A stretch of 64,000 bases of DNA from Loktanella sp. 5RATIMAR09 (GCF_001419985.1 NZ_LJAL01000007.1:119161-183160), one strand, 5' to 3'. Shown: positions 25,868 to 36,072, counted from the stretch's first letter. Program-made: numbers and translations. The notes: a model not told the origin generated them from the sequence alone.

Positions 25868-27148
25868 TTAGTAGTTGGAAGTCAACTGCACGCAGGTTTC
25901 GGTTTCGGTGTTATACATCCCGCAACCCAGTGTTTGCCAATCCGAGACCAGCACTGCAGATTCCGGCAGGTAGTCTGTCCATGCATCGCCCGGCACCTCG
26001 GAGGTCTGGCTGATGATATCAAACTGGCCGTCTGCGGTGATTTCACCGATCAGCACAGGCTTGGCGAGGTGGTGATTCGGCAACATGACGGCCGTGCCAC
26101 CAGTCAGGTTCGGAAATTCCTGCCCGTACATGGCTTCGCGCACGGCATCGACGTCTGTCGTGCCTGCCTCTGTCACTGCATTCACCCACATGTTGAAACC
26201 GATATAGTGGGCCTCCATCGGGTCGTTGGTCACACGGTCTTCGCCCATTTTGGCCTTCCACGCTGCGACCCATTCATCGTTCAGGTCGGATTCAGCGGAC
26301 TGGAAGTAGTTCCAAGCGGCCAAATGACCGACAAGGTCGGATGTGTCGAGGCCCGAAAGCTCTTCTTCGCCAACAGAGAAGGCCACAACAGGCAGGTCAT
26401 CGGCAGAGACACCCGCCGCCGCCAGTTCCTTGTAGAAACCGATGTTCGCATCGCCGTTGATTGTGGAAATCACGCCAACCTGTTTGCCGTCTGCACCCAA
26501 GGCCACGACATCAGCAACGATTGTCGCCCAGTCGGAATGACCGAAAGGCGTGTAGTTCACAAAGATATCCTCGGCGGGAATACCCTTGGACTGCAGATAG
26601 GCCTCAAGGATGTTGTTCGTTGTCCTCGGGTACACGTAGTCTGTGCCCAAGAGCGCGAATTTCTCGACCCCAAGCTCTTCAAGGAAGTAGTCCGTCGCAG
26701 GGATCGCCTGCTGGTTTGGCGCCGCACCTGTGTAGAACACATTGCGCGAGCTTTCCTCGCCTTCGTACTGCACCGGATAGAACATCAGGCCATTGAGCTC
26801 TTCCAGTACAGGCAGCGCAGACTTGCGGCTTACGGATGTCCAGCTGCCAAAGATCACGTCAACTTCGCTGACGGTCAGCAGTTCGCGCGCTTTTTCCGCA
26901 AACAGTGGCCAGTCAGAAGCCGGATCGACAACAACTGCTTCGATTTCACACCCCAGCAACCCGCCAGCGGCGTTCTGGTTCTCGATCAGCAATTCCATCG
27001 TGTCCTTGAGCGTGGTTTCGGAAATCGCCATCGTGCCGGAGAGCGAGTGAAGCACGCCCACTTTGATCGGATCGGCGCATTGTGCAGCGGCCATGGATGT
27101 CGTGCCCAGCAAGGCAGTCAACGCAAGTGCAGAAGTTCTAAAGGTCAT
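25868..27148 (-). CDS. urtA: Urea ABC transporter substrate-binding protein UrtA
   Basis: The mature protein follows a signal peptide (1-22, ending MAAAQ) and begins CADPIKVGVLHSLSGTMAISE, the UrtA hallmark; further family segments are DPASDWP, FGSWTSVSRKS, YPVQYEGEESS and GTDYVYPRTTN. It has 426 residues, as expected. The start at 27148 is supported by the signal peptide; the longer open frame upstream to 27337 encodes no recognisable sequence. It binds urea in the periplasm and delivers it to UrtBC. No urease genes are in the window. Confidence 0.94.
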   Translation of the reverse strand: MTFRTSALALTALLGTTSMAAAQCADPIKVGVLHSLSGTMAISETTLKDTMELLIENQNAAGGLLGCEIEAVVVDPASDWPLFAEKARELLTVSEVDVIFGSWTSVSRKSALPVLEELNGLMFYPVQYEGEESSRNVFYTGAAPNQQAIPATDYFLEELGVEKFALLGTDYVYPRTTNNILEAYLQSKGIPAEDIFVNYTPFGHSDWATIVADVVALGADGKQVGVISTINGDANIGFYKELAAAGVSADDLPVVAFSVGEEELSGLDTSDLVGHLAAWNYFQSAESDLNDEWVAAWKAKMGEDRVTNDPMEAHYIGFNMWVNAVTEAGTTDVDAVREAMYGQEFPNLTGGTAVMLPNHHLAKPVLIGEITADGQFDIISQTSEVPGDAWTDYLPESAVLVSDWQTLGCGMYNTETETCVQLTSNY

Positions 27149-27546
27149 AGTCTTTTGGTCCCCGTTGTCGTTGCGGGATGCCACGTCGGGAAACCAATTC
27201 CCTTTGCAACTCTGGACCGACCAACTAGGAAGGACCCGCAACAGTGATGTTGTAGTCGCGTGAAGGGAACGATCTTGCAGGATAGCCCTTTGCGCGACGC
27301 CGAAGTTTTCTCCGGCCGCCCCAAAGTGGTGCTGCACTGCAGAAATATGCCAGCGATTTCGCGTTGAACCTCACGCCTCACGCCTCAGCGCCTATAAAAA
27401 TAGCAGTGACCGCAGTTTCGCCCGATTTTTTATCACTTCTTGCGCCCTGACGTGAACATGAAATGAATTTGGAAGCCCAGCCTCCCGATGATTCCGATGG
27501 ATCTATCGCCGTTCTGTCAAAAGAGATCGCATGCGGACAGCGCTGC
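27149..27546. other. Promoter region of urtA and nagA terminator region
   Basis: This 398-base gap lies between the urtA start and the nagA stop, both on the reverse strand. It should hold the urt promoter. I looked for a sigma-54 -24/-12 element and found only a poor, mis-spaced match (see rejected items). An AT-rich block near 27395-27450 is a plausible promoter zone. No gene is supported here. Confidence 0.5.
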
Positions 27547-28671
27547 TCAGACGTTTGACCGCGCCAGAGACTGCGTCATCGTCCCTAACACCTTGTTCGC
27601 GGTATCGAGCAACATCAGGTCATCGGTAGACCGCTCCGACACATGCGCCAACCGGGGTTGTCCAATAAGCGTGGCAGGTGTTGTCACGACCATGCGCAAC
27701 GCGTCCGGCAGCGCAAGCCGAACCTGATGGACCATCCGCGACATGCCCTCGGCTTGGGTAAGATGCGCGCCAGCAAGATTGCCTTCGGCATTGACCAACC
27801 GTCCCTCTTTCAGACGGATCGTCTGGTCATAGAGGGTGAATTGCGTCTCGCCGCCAACAGTTGCCATCGCATCCGACACCAGAAACGGCGCTGAGCCTGC
27901 GGCACAGGCCCGCAATGCCAGGCGCAGCATGCGGTCATCGACATGGACACCGTCACAGATCATGCCAAATGCGATGCCTGCATTCAAAATCGCACCCACA
28001 GCGCCCGGCGCGCGGCTTGTCATCGGTGACATGGCGTTGAACAGATGCGTGGCGCAGCGTGCCCCTGCTTTGATCGCCGCTTCGACCTGTTCGGCGGTGG
28101 CATCCGTATGCCCCAGCGAAACGATAGCGCCCGTTTCGGCCAGTGAGGCGATTTGCGCAAGCGTCGCGGCCTCTGGTGCGAGGGTGATCATCACGGCGAC
28201 GCCTGCCTTGCGCAGATCGGACACGATGGTCAGCGTGACCTGATCCAGCGGACGGATAAACGCCGCACGATGCGTCCCCCGCTTTGCTGCGCTGATATGC
28301 GGGCCTTCAATGTGCAGCCCCAGAATATCCGGATTATCTCTTGCAGCAATCGCGGCAGCTGCCGCTTGTGCAAGCACAGCGGGATCATCGGTGATGACTG
28401 TTGGCAAAATCGCGACCGTCCCAAAGCGGCGGTGCGCGGCGGCGATCTGCGCCATGCCTTCCGCTGTCGGAGTGTTATTCAAAAGAACGCTGCCGCCGCC
28501 ATTGACCTGCAAATCAACAAAGCCGGGGGTCAAAAGCCCGGAAACTGCAGTGGCCGGAACCGGCGCGCGCGATGTCTCGACGATCATACCATCTGCAACG
28601 CGCACAGCCATGTCGTCCGAGATGTCCTGACCGTCAAAGACACGGTCGGGTTTGAACCAGCCCTCCGTCAT
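27547..28671 (-). CDS. nagA: N-acetylglucosamine-6-phosphate deacetylase
   Basis: The 374-residue amidohydrolase carries the family motifs in order: PGFVDLQVNGGG (49-60), metal-ligand Glu122 in HIEGPHIS, the two metal histidines in SLGHTDAT and CATHLFNAM, and the catalytic Asp in LVSDAMA. It removes acetate from GlcNAc-6-phosphate to give glucosamine-6-phosphate. The start at 28671 overlaps the stop of the kinase gene (ATGA), so the two are translationally coupled. No nagB deaminase is nearby in the window. Confidence 0.93.
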   Translation of the reverse strand: MTEGWFKPDRVFDGQDISDDMAVRVADGMIVETSRAPVPATAVSGLLTPGFVDLQVNGGGSVLLNNTPTAEGMAQIAAAHRRFGTVAILPTVITDDPAVLAQAAAAAIAARDNPDILGLHIEGPHISAAKRGTHRAAFIRPLDQVTLTIVSDLRKAGVAVMITLAPEAATLAQIASLAETGAIVSLGHTDATAEQVEAAIKAGARCATHLFNAMSPMTSRAPGAVGAILNAGIAFGMICDGVHVDDRMLRLALRACAAGSAPFLVSDAMATVGGETQFTLYDQTIRLKEGRLVNAEGNLAGAHLTQAEGMSRMVHQVRLALPDALRMVVTTPATLIGQPRLAHVSERSTDDLMLLDTANKVLGTMTQSLARSNV

Positions 28672-29588
28672 CTCTTTGTCCCCGCACCACTGCAATGATC
28701 CATCCACGCCGCATAGGCGGCACCACGTGCACCGCTGGCGTCACCCCCCTGCGCCAAGGCAAGCGGGGCGGCAGAGAAACCGCCAATCTGCGCGTTTTTG
28801 GTGGCACCCTGCAAATCCGCAATCACATCGGGGATAGCCGTCAGCCCGCCGCCCAGAACGATCACATCAGGGTCAAGCGTCAGCGTAAGATGATGGATCA
28901 ACTCAGCCACAAGCGCACACCAGATCGCCCAGACCTGCGCCATATCCGTTGTGCGCTGCGCGGCAATCTCATGGGTGGTCAGATGCATACCGGTCACGAA
29001 AGCGGCCAAACGTTGCAGACCCGGCCCTGAAATATACCCCTCGATACACCCTTTCCGCCCGCAACCGCAGTCATAAACCGGCAGGCCATGTGCGGCGATA
29101 ACATGCGCAGGGGCGGCAATATGGCCGATCTCACCTCCTGTCGCCGTCGGCCCTCTGCGCCATTTCTGGTCGATGACCAGACCACCACTCACGCCTGTCC
29201 CGAGGATCAGCGCCATCACCACGGATTTCCCTTGCCCCGCACCGAACACCGCCTCGGACAAGGCCAGCGCGCGGCAATCATTCAGGAACGTAATTCTGCG
29301 TCCCGCCTGCGCTTCTATATCGGCAGGAAAGGGCCGCCCGGAGGCTGGCAGATTATTCGCCAGCGTAAGGCCGGTTTGCGGGTTCACAAGGCCTGCGGCC
29401 CCGACGCCAACCGCCGCAACCGCGCCAGCAGCGCCCGAGGCCCACGCGATCTGATCAACGACCGCATCCACGAGGTGGTCATAATCTTCAGGGGTCGGGA
29501 CACGGTGACGGGCGATCTCTTGCCACGCGGCATCAAAGACACGCGCCTCGATCTTTGTCCCGCCAAGATCAATGCCAAGGGTATTCAT
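28668..29588 (-). CDS. nagK: ROK-family sugar kinase, probable N-acetylglucosamine kinase
   Basis: This 306-residue protein has the ROK phosphate-binding loop DLGGTK at residues 6-11, the LGTGVSGG motif, the ROK zinc cluster CGCGRKGCIEGY with the preceding histidine in GHIAAP, and the ELIHHLTLTLDPDVIVLGGGL C-terminal motif cut short here for length. There is no N-terminal DNA-binding domain, so it is a kinase rather than a NagC-type repressor. Coupling to nagA points to GlcNAc as substrate; glucose or another hexose cannot be excluded. The start is set at the ATG at 29588, seven codons inside the open frame. Confidence 0.85.
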   Translation of the reverse strand: MNTLGIDLGGTKIEARVFDAAWQEIARHRVPTPEDYDHLVDAVVDQIAWASGAAGAVAAVGVGAAGLVNPQTGLTLANNLPASGRPFPADIEAQAGRRITFLNDCRALALSEAVFGAGQGKSVVMALILGTGVSGGLVIDQKWRRGPTATGGEIGHIAAPAHVIAAHGLPVYDCGCGRKGCIEGYISGPGLQRLAAFVTGMHLTTHEIAAQRTTDMAQVWAIWCALVAELIHHLTLTLDPDVIVLGGGLTAIPDVIADLQGATKNAQIGGFSAAPLALAQGGDASGARGAAYAAWMDHCSGAGTKR

Positions 29589-29688
29589 TACAGGGGTCCA
29601 TCGGATCAAAGGGCAGGATCATCTTGTCATCGCCTGCTATCGTCGCGGTTTTCGTCAGGCAAGACAATGACAGGTTTCACCACAGCCG

Positions 29689-31152
29689 TTAGTGATGCAG
29701 CGCTGCGACTGTCTTGAGCACCGAAAAGCCGTAAAGAGCCTCGAACCCCTTTTCGCGCCCATGACCGGAAAGGCCCCGACCGCCAAAGGGCAACTCCACC
29801 CCGCCACCTGCGCCATAGTTGTTGATAAACACCTGTCCCGCCCGCAGCGCACGCGCCATGCGCATCTGCCGCGCACCGTTTTCGGACCAGCATGACGCGA
29901 CAAGGCCAAAGGCGGTGCCGTTGGCGATAGCGATTGCTTCGGCCTCGTCCTCGAAAGGAATAATGACCTGCACGGGTCCAAAGATTTCATCCTGTGCCAG
30001 CGTGTGATCAGGCGCGACATCTGCAAAGAGTGTGGGGGCGACATAGGCCCCACCTGCCGGTGCATCGCCAACAATCTGGCCGCGCGCGGCCATCGCCAGA
30101 TCACCACCCTGCGCCAGAAAGCCCTCAACGATTTCTTTTTGCCGCAACGATACCAACGGCCCTACATCCTGATCCGCCAAGGCAGGCCCCGCCCGCAGCT
30201 GCGTATAGCGAGCGGCCATTTCGGTAAGCACCTGATCATAGACACCGCGCTGCACCAGTATCCGCGATGCGGCGGAACAGGTCTGTCCTGCATTCTGGAT
30301 GCCTGCATTTACCAAAAACGGCAACGCAGCCGCGATATCTGCATCGTCAAATACCACCTGTGGTGACTTCCCCCCGAGCTCCAGTGTCACCGGCACAACA
30401 TTTGCACCGGCACTTTGCTGGATCAGTTTTCCCACCCTGACAGAGCCGGTGAACGAGATATGATGCACGCCCTTGTGCGCAGACAAAGCAGCGCCCGCCT
30501 CTGCACCCAATCCCGGCACCACATTCAGCGCGCCATCAGGCAGCCCCGCCGCGCGGGCAATTTCGGCAAATGCCAAGGCGGTCAGGCAGGCTTCTTCGGC
30601 AGGTTTGAGAACACAGGCATTGCCCATCGCCAACGCAGCCCCCACTGAGCGCCCGATGATCTGCATCGGATAGTTCCACGGAATAATATGCCCCGTCACA
30701 CCGTGCGGTTCGCGCAGAGTATAGACAGTATAGCCATCCAGATACGGGATCGTCTCGCCATGCACCTTATCTGCAGCACCGCCATAGAACTCCAGATAGC
30801 GCGCCAGCGCCAAAACATCCGCGCGCGCCTGTTTCAAGGGCTTGCCCACATCCATCGCTTCCAGTTGCGCCAGCTCATCCACATGCGCGAGGACCGCCTG
30901 ACCAATCCTGGCGAGCATCCGCCCGCGCTCTGCGGCTGTCGCTTTGCCCCAAGTGCCCGATAGCGCCACCTCTGCCGCCGCGACCGCCGCGGCGACATCA
31001 TCGGCCCCGCCACGGGCGATCTCGCACAGCGTGCTGCCATCGGAGGGGTTGATCAGGGCAAGGGTCTCGCCTGCGAGCGCGTCAACCCACTTGCCTGCAA
31101 TGAAACACTTGCGGGGATCGATGTTGCGTGGTCGTAGCGTCATGGTGGTCAA
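29689..31152 (-). CDS. NAD(P)-dependent aldehyde dehydrogenase
   Basis: The 487-residue protein has the ALDH core: PWNYPM (Asn of the oxyanion hole), KPAEEA cofactor segment, FTGSVRVG, catalytic Glu in LELGGKSP and catalytic Cys in GQTCSAASRI, ending with PFGGRGLSGHGREKG. The overall pattern is close to betaine-aldehyde or gamma-aminobutyraldehyde dehydrogenases, but the substrate cannot be fixed. It precedes the nagK-nagA pair by 100 bases on the same strand and may or may not be in that transcript. Confidence 0.88.
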   Translation of the reverse strand: MTTMTLRPRNIDPRKCFIAGKWVDALAGETLALINPSDGSTLCEIARGGADDVAAAVAAAEVALSGTWGKATAAERGRMLARIGQAVLAHVDELAQLEAMDVGKPLKQARADVLALARYLEFYGGAADKVHGETIPYLDGYTVYTLREPHGVTGHIIPWNYPMQIIGRSVGAALAMGNACVLKPAEEACLTALAFAEIARAAGLPDGALNVVPGLGAEAGAALSAHKGVHHISFTGSVRVGKLIQQSAGANVVPVTLELGGKSPQVVFDDADIAAALPFLVNAGIQNAGQTCSAASRILVQRGVYDQVLTEMAARYTQLRAGPALADQDVGPLVSLRQKEIVEGFLAQGGDLAMAARGQIVGDAPAGGAYVAPTLFADVAPDHTLAQDEIFGPVQVIIPFEDEAEAIAIANGTAFGLVASCWSENGARQMRMARALRAGQVFINNYGAGGGVELPFGGRGLSGHGREKGFEALYGFSVLKTVAALHH

Positions 31153-31251
31153 TCCCTGCAGGCTTTACTTCAGCCAAGGATTACCACGTGCCCGCTGACA
31201 ACGGCAATCATCGCGATCAGCGCGTATAATTTCCGGTCTTGATCTCATAAA

Positions 31252-31337
31252 TGGTGCCCGCGGCCGGACTCGAACCGGCACGGCCTTGCGGCCAAGAGAT
31301 TTTAAGTCTCCGATGTCTACCATTCCACCACGCGGGC
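31252..31337 (-). tRNA. tRNA-Leu (anticodon UAA)
   Basis: The reverse strand folds into a class II tRNA: acceptor arms GCCCGCG and CGCGGGC pair over 7 bp, the anticodon loop is CUUAAAA with anticodon UAA, a long variable arm (TGGCCGCAAGGCCGT) is present, the T-arm reads GGTTCGAGTCC, and CCA is encoded. The long variable arm and UAA anticodon identify leucine. Confidence 0.96.
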
Positions 31338-31382
31338 ACGGCGCTATTCCTATGACGCTCTGCCGCGCTGGGCAAGCCGTGA

Positions 31383-31922
31383 TCAGAGTTCTGTCCCCAA
31401 TGGCGGATCAAGCAGCGCACGTTCCGACAGCCACGGGTTCAGTGCAACCGCCGCGCGCAGAACCGCCTGCCCTTCTTCGTTGCGCCCCATTGCGATCAGC
31501 GTCAGCGCCTTGCCCGACAACGCACCTACGTGGTTGGGGTTAATCTCCAAGGTGCGGTCAAGATCGGCCAATGCGCTCTCATAATCGTCGCTGAGGAAGC
31601 TGGCGAAGGCGCGTTGATTATAACCCTCCGCATAATCGGGGCAGTATGCGATCAAACGTGAAAACACGGCGCGCGCCCCCAGAAAATCATAAACGCCGCG
31701 CCGTGACATGCCCTCGTCCAGCATCGCTTGTGCTGTGGCATCCGGCGCATCGGTCCAAAGCTCCCAGAGACCGTTCGAGAGCGCGCGGCCCGACATTTCG
31801 TTCTGCGCATTCCCGAGTTCGGACAAGATCTCGGACAAGCGCGCGCTGTGATCGGGCGCTTCGGGGCAGGTTTGCGCCAGTGCGGGCGCAGCTAGCAGGC
31901 AAAGGGGGACAATCCATTTCAT
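31383..31922 (-). CDS. Periplasmic TPR-repeat protein
   Basis: The 179-residue protein begins with a signal peptide ([17 protein letters not shown]) and has two or three TPR-like helical repeats (about 85-165; e.g. [20 protein letters not shown] and [20 protein letters not shown]). TPR proteins mediate protein contacts; no catalytic motif is visible. The ATG at 31922 is preferred because it gives the signal peptide directly. The gene lies downstream of putR on the same strand. Confidence 0.75.
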   Translation of the reverse strand: MKWIVPLCLLAAPALAQTCPEAPDHSARLSEILSELGNAQNEMSGRALSNGLWELWTDAPDATAQAMLDEGMSRRGVYDFLGARAVFSRLIAYCPDYAEGYNQRAFASFLSDDYESALADLDRTLEINPNHVGALSGKALTLIAMGRNEEGQAVLRAAVALNPWLSERALLDPPLGTEL

Positions 31923-31954
31923 AGATGAAGTATCTGCGCCAGAACGCGTGTGCG

Positions 31955-32452
31955 TCAAGCACCACCACCTTCGCCCGGGGCTACAGGTATCAGCCCTTCT
32001 TCCTTCACCGCCTGCATCGCGACATAGGTCGAGGTGCTCGCGACATGCGGCAAGGTTGATATTTTCTCAGCCAGAACAGCGCGGTACCCTGTCATGCCTG
32101 CGGTGCGGACTTTCAGCAGGTAATCAAATGCCCCTGCGATCAAATGACACTGTTCGACTTCGGGCACCAGCATCACGGCACTATTGAACGCCGCCAATGC
32201 GCGTTCGCGCGTATCCGAGAGCTTGACCTCAACAAAGGCGACATGGTCACGCCGCAGCCGGATCGGATCATAGAGTGCACGGTAGCCGCGGATGATACCA
32301 TGATCTTCCAGTCTTTTCAGCCGCGCCTGCGTCGGCGATTTCGACAAACCGATCCTGCGGGCAAGCTCGGTGACGCTGATCCGGCCCTCGACCGTGAGGA
32401 TATCGAGTATCTTGAGATCAAACCGATCCAGCCCCGCAGGCGTTTCAGCCAT
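31955..32452 (-). CDS. putR: Lrp/AsnC-family regulator, probable PutR
   Basis: The 165-residue protein has an N-terminal winged helix (LDRFDLKILDILTVEGRISV, then TELARRIGLSKSPTQARLKRLE) and a C-terminal RAM ligand-binding domain (VEQCHLIAGAFDYLLKVRT). It diverges from putA with 106 bases between the start codons, the arrangement of alphaproteobacterial PutR, which activates putA in response to proline. The function is inferred from this position. Confidence 0.85.
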   Translation of the reverse strand: MAETPAGLDRFDLKILDILTVEGRISVTELARRIGLSKSPTQARLKRLEDHGIIRGYRALYDPIRLRRDHVAFVEVKLSDTRERALAAFNSAVMLVPEVEQCHLIAGAFDYLLKVRTAGMTGYRAVLAEKISTLPHVASTSTYVAMQAVKEEGLIPVAPGEGGGA

Positions 32453-32522
32453 GATTCATCCAGTTAATAAGTTAAACCGCCCGCGAGATTGGCACATTGC
32501 AGTGAGAATGGCCATGTATTTC

Positions 32523-32539
32523 TTGATAGAGTAGATCAA
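32523..32539. promoter_or_regulatory. Inverted repeat TTGAT-N7-ATCAA before putA
   Basis: TTGAT (32523-32527) and ATCAA (32535-32539) form perfect 5-base arms in the putR-putA intergenic region, ending 19 bases before the putA start codon. The 7-base spacing rules out an FNR box (4 bases) and fits a loose Lrp/AsnC-type operator. It may be a PutR site (inference). Confidence 0.35.
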
Positions 32540-32558
32540 ATCCAGAAAGGAGCCTGCC

Positions 32559-35500
32559 ATGCCCCGCGATCATTCAACAGATGTCCGCCACCAGATTGAC
32601 TTGTCCATGTATCAGGACGAAGACAGTGCCGTTGAAGCGCTTGTTGCGGCAGCCCAGCTGACACCGCAAGACCGCGCGCGCATTTGTAAGCGCGCGGCAG
32701 AGCTCGTGACCCAAATCCGCAACAGCTCTGATCCGGGGCTGATGGAAGTCTTTCTGGCCGAATACGGCCTGTCCACCGATGAAGGCATCGCGCTGATGTG
32801 TCTGGCCGAGGCGCTCTTGCGTGTGCCGGATGCCGACACGATGGACGAGTTGATTGAGGACAAGATCGCACCGTCGGATTGGGGCAAGCATCTGGGCCAT
32901 TCCGCCTCGTCACTGGTGAATGCCTCGACCTGGGCGTTGATGCTGACAGGCCGCGTGCTGGATGATGAAAAGCCCGGCATGACCCGCCATCTGCGCAGTG
33001 CCATGAAACGTCTGGGTGAGCCTGTCATCCGCACAGCTGTCGCCCGCGCGATGCGTGAAATGGGCCGGCAGTTTGTGCTTGGCGAGGATATCGGGAAAGC
33101 GATGAAGCGCGCCCAGGAACTGCAAGGCAAAGGCTTTACCTACAGCTATGACATGCTGGGCGAGGCCGCGCGTACAGATGCCGACGCCAAAGGCTATCAC
33201 CTGTCCTATTCGCGCGCGATCAGTGCGATTGCCGAACACTGCAAATATGACAGCGTTGCGGAAAACCCCGGCATTTCGGTGAAACTCTCGGCCCTGCATC
33301 CGCGCTACGAAGTCGCGCAAGAGGCCCGTGTCATGGAAGAACTGGTGCCGCGCGTCCGTGCACTGGCGCTTCTTGCGAAATCGGCCGGTATGGGCTTCAA
33401 CATTGATGCGGAAGAGGCCGACCGCCTCTCGCTCTCGCTTGATGTGATCTCTGCGGTGCTGTCCGAGCCTGCATTGGCCGGTTGGGACGGTTTCGGCGTT
33501 GTGGTGCAGGCCTACGGCCAGCGCGCGCCTCTGGTGATTGACTGCCTGTACGAGATGGCCACGCGGCTTGACCGCAAGATCATGGTCCGGCTGGTCAAAG
33601 GCGCCTATTGGGACGCCGAGATCAAGCGCGCGCAGGTCGAAGGCATTGAAGGCTTCCCCGTCTTCACCGCCAAACAACACACCGACATCAGCTATATCAG
33701 CAACGCCCGCAAACTGCTGCGCATGACCGACCGGATCTATCCGCAATTCGCCACGCATAATGCCCACACCGTCGCTGCTATCCTTGACCTTGCCCAGCAA
33801 TTGGAGCGCAGCAGCAACGATTACGAATTCCAGCGCCTGCATGGCATGGGCGAGACATTGCATTCCATCGTGCTCAATGCCGAAAAAACGCGCTGCCGCA
33901 TCTACGCGCCCGTCGGCGCGCATGAGGACCTGCTGGCCTATCTGGTCCGCCGCTTGCTGGAAAATGGCGCGAACTCAAGCTTTGTGAACCAGATCGTCGA
34001 CGAAGACGTCCCTGCCGAGGTCGTCGCGGCCTGCCCGTTCGACTATGCAGGCCAGCGCCCCGCACTCAAAACCGGCCCTTCGCTATACCAGCCCGAGCGC
34101 GTGAACTCGAAGGGGTGGGATCTAACCCATACGCCCACGCTTGCCGAAATATTCAACAGCCGCACTGTGCTGCAAAAAGCCAAGTACAAAGGCCATGCCT
34201 TGACAACGGCTGCCCATAAATACCCCAAGGCCAAGTTGCAAAACGCGCAACCGGTCAAAAACCCCGCGATGCCCGGTGACATCGTCGGACAGGTTCAGGT
34301 CGCGACCGAAAAAGAGATCGCAACAGCACTTGATACCGCCACCTCTTGGCACGCGGATGTTACCGCACGCGCTGAAATCCTCAATGCCGCTGCAGATGCC
34401 TATGAGGCCAATGCGGGCGAGCTTTTTGCGATCCTGACACGCGAGGCCGGTAAATCCTTGCCGGATGCGGTGGCAGAAGTGCGCGAAGCGGTGGATTTTC
34501 TACGCTACTACGCAGCCCAAGCCACCAGCCAGCAACAGGCACGCGGTATCTGGACCTGCATCAGCCCCTGGAACTTCCCTCTGGCAATCTTTACCGGCCA
34601 GATCGCGGCAGCACTTGCCGCGGGCAATGCTGTGCTTGCAAAACCGGCCGAGCAAACCCCGCTGATTGCGACCCGTGCCACGGCGCTCTTGCATGACGCA
34701 GGTGTTCCGCCCAGCGCGTTGCAACTGTTGCCCGGTGGGGGTGACGTCGGTGCGGCTCTGACAGCGGATGCGCGCATCAACGGTGTGGCCTTCACCGGCT
34801 CGACCGCGACAGCCATGAAGATCCGCAGCACGATGGCGGCAAACTGTCTGCCGGGCACCCCTTTGATTGCCGAAACAGGTGGCCTGAACGCGATGATCGT
34901 GGATAGTACCGCCCTGCCGGAACACGCGGTGCGCGACATCATCAATGCCGCGTTCCAATCCGCCGGTCAGCGGTGTTCGGCGCTGCGTTGTCTTTATGTG
35001 CAAGAGGACATTGCCGATAACCTGCTGAAAATGCTCAAGGGTGCGATGAATGAACTCAATGTCGGTGACCCATGGCATCTGTCCACAGATGTGGGCCCTG
35101 TCATTGATGAGGCCGCCTATACCGGCATTGCAAACCACATCGCGCAAGCCGCCAGCGAAGGCCGTATCCTGCATCAGATCAAGGTGCCCTCTACAGGTTA
35201 TTTCATTGCGCCCACCGCAATACGGATCAACGGGATCGCGGATTTGACCAAAGAGATCTTCGGTCCTGTGCTGCATGTGGCAACCTTCAAGTCATCCGAA
35301 CTGGATGATGTCATCAATGCCATCAACGCGACCGGCTATGGTCTGACGTTTGGCCTGCACACACGCATCGATGACCGCGTGCAGACGATTGTCGAAAAGG
35401 TCCACGCCGGCAACATCTATGTCAACCGCGACCAGATCGGCGCGGTTGTCGGCAGCCAGCCCTTTGGCGGCGAAGGCCTGTCAGGGACGGGTCCAAAGGC

Positions 35501-36041
35501 GGGTGGCCCGCACTATCTGCCCCGCTTTGCCGCACGGCCCGCACCACAGACAGAGGCGACCTGGTCCACGGCTGCCGACATGAAGGCGTTGAAAAAGCGT
35601 CTGGCAGAGGCAACGGCCCCCACACCGGCCAAACCAACCGATCTGCCCGGCCCAACCGGCGAATCCAACCGCCACAGCACGACGGCCCGTGGTCCGATCC
35701 TTTGCATGGGGCCGGGTGCGGATGTCGCGCAAGAGCAGGTGGCAGCCGTGAAGGCGCTGGGTGGCATCGGGATCAGCACCGAGGGCGCTTTGACGGCCTC
35801 GCAACTGAGCGAGATTGCTGATCTGGGTGCTGTGATCTGGTGGGGCGACGCTCAGACCGGACGGGCGCTCGAGACGGCTCTGAGCACACGTCAGGGCCCG
35901 ATCATAGCCTTGATCACCGGCATGCCTGATGCGGCCCATGTGCTGCATGAACGCCATGTCTGCATTGATACGACTGCAGCGGGCGGAAATGCCGCACTTC
36001 TGGCTGAAGTTGCAGAGGTTGCCACCCCAGCTTTCACTTGA
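32559..36041 (+). CDS. putA: Bifunctional proline dehydrogenase / glutamate-semialdehyde dehydrogenase PutA
   Basis: The 1160-residue enzyme has a proline dehydrogenase barrel (about 170-480; VRLVKGAYWDAEIKRAQ near 345-360 binds FAD and proline), an aldehyde dehydrogenase domain (about 560-1010; PWNFPLAIF, FTGSTATAM, AETGGLNAM and catalytic Cys806 in GQRCSALR) and a C-terminal domain ending with DTTAAGGNAALLA, the conserved terminal motif of long (type B) PutA proteins. No N-terminal ribbon-helix-helix is seen, so it is not its own repressor; the divergent Lrp-type gene fills that role. It oxidises proline to glutamate on the membrane. A strong AGAAAGGAG site precedes the ATG. Confidence 0.95.
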   Translation: MPRDHSTDVRHQIDLSMYQDEDSAVEALVAAAQLTPQDRARICKRAAELVTQIRNSSDPGLMEVFLAEYGLSTDEGIALMCLAEALLRVPDADTMDELIEDKIAPSDWGKHLGHSASSLVNASTWALMLTGRVLDDEKPGMTRHLRSAMKRLGEPVIRTAVARAMREMGRQFVLGEDIGKAMKRAQELQGKGFTYSYDMLGEAARTDADAKGYHLSYSRAISAIAEHCKYDSVAENPGISVKLSALHPRYEVAQEARVMEELVPRVRALALLAKSAGMGFNIDAEEADRLSLSLDVISAVLSEPALAGWDGFGVVVQAYGQRAPLVIDCLYEMATRLDRKIMVRLVKGAYWDAEIKRAQVEGIEGFPVFTAKQHTDISYISNARKLLRMTDRIYPQFATHNAHTVAAILDLAQQLERSSNDYEFQRLHGMGETLHSIVLNAEKTRCRIYAPVGAHEDLLAYLVRRLLENGANSSFVNQIVDEDVPAEVVAACPFDYAGQRPALKTGPSLYQPERVNSKGWDLTHTPTLAEIFNSRTVLQKAKYKGHALTTAAHKYPKAKLQNAQPVKNPAMPGDIVGQVQVATEKEIATALDTATSWHADVTARAEILNAAADAYEANAGELFAILTREAGKSLPDAVAEVREAVDFLRYYAAQATSQQQARGIWTCISPWNFPLAIFTGQIAAALAAGNAVLAKPAEQTPLIATRATALLHDAGVPPSALQLLPGGGDVGAALTADARINGVAFTGSTATAMKIRSTMAANCLPGTPLIAETGGLNAMIVDSTALPEHAVRDIINAAFQSAGQRCSALRCLYVQEDIADNLLKMLKGAMNELNVGDPWHLSTDVGPVIDEAAYTGIANHIAQAASEGRILHQIKVPSTGYFIAPTAIRINGIADLTKEIFGPVLHVATFKSSELDDVINAINATGYGLTFGLHTRIDDRVQTIVEKVHAGNIYVNRDQIGAVVGSQPFGGEGLSGTGPKAGGPHYLPRFAARPAPQTEATWSTAADMKALKKRLAEATAPTPAKPTDLPGPTGESNRHSTTARGPILCMGPGADVAQEQVAAVKALGGIGISTEGALTASQLSEIADLGAVIWWGDAQTGRALETALSTRQGPIIALITGMPDAAHVLHERHVCIDTTAAGGNAALLAEVAEVATPAFT

Positions 36042-36072
36042 CCGCTGGGGCGGCTTCGGGGACGGTCGCGCT

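Noticed and set aside
27195..27225. Sigma-54 promoter upstream of urtA
   Set aside because: The GG and GC elements are spaced one base too close and the -24 element is poor.
25934..27247. 437-codon forward frame antisense to urtA
   Set aside because: Shadow of urtA; no ribosome site, no recognisable domain.
32523..32539. FNR box before putA
   Set aside because: The two half-sites are separated by seven bases instead of four.
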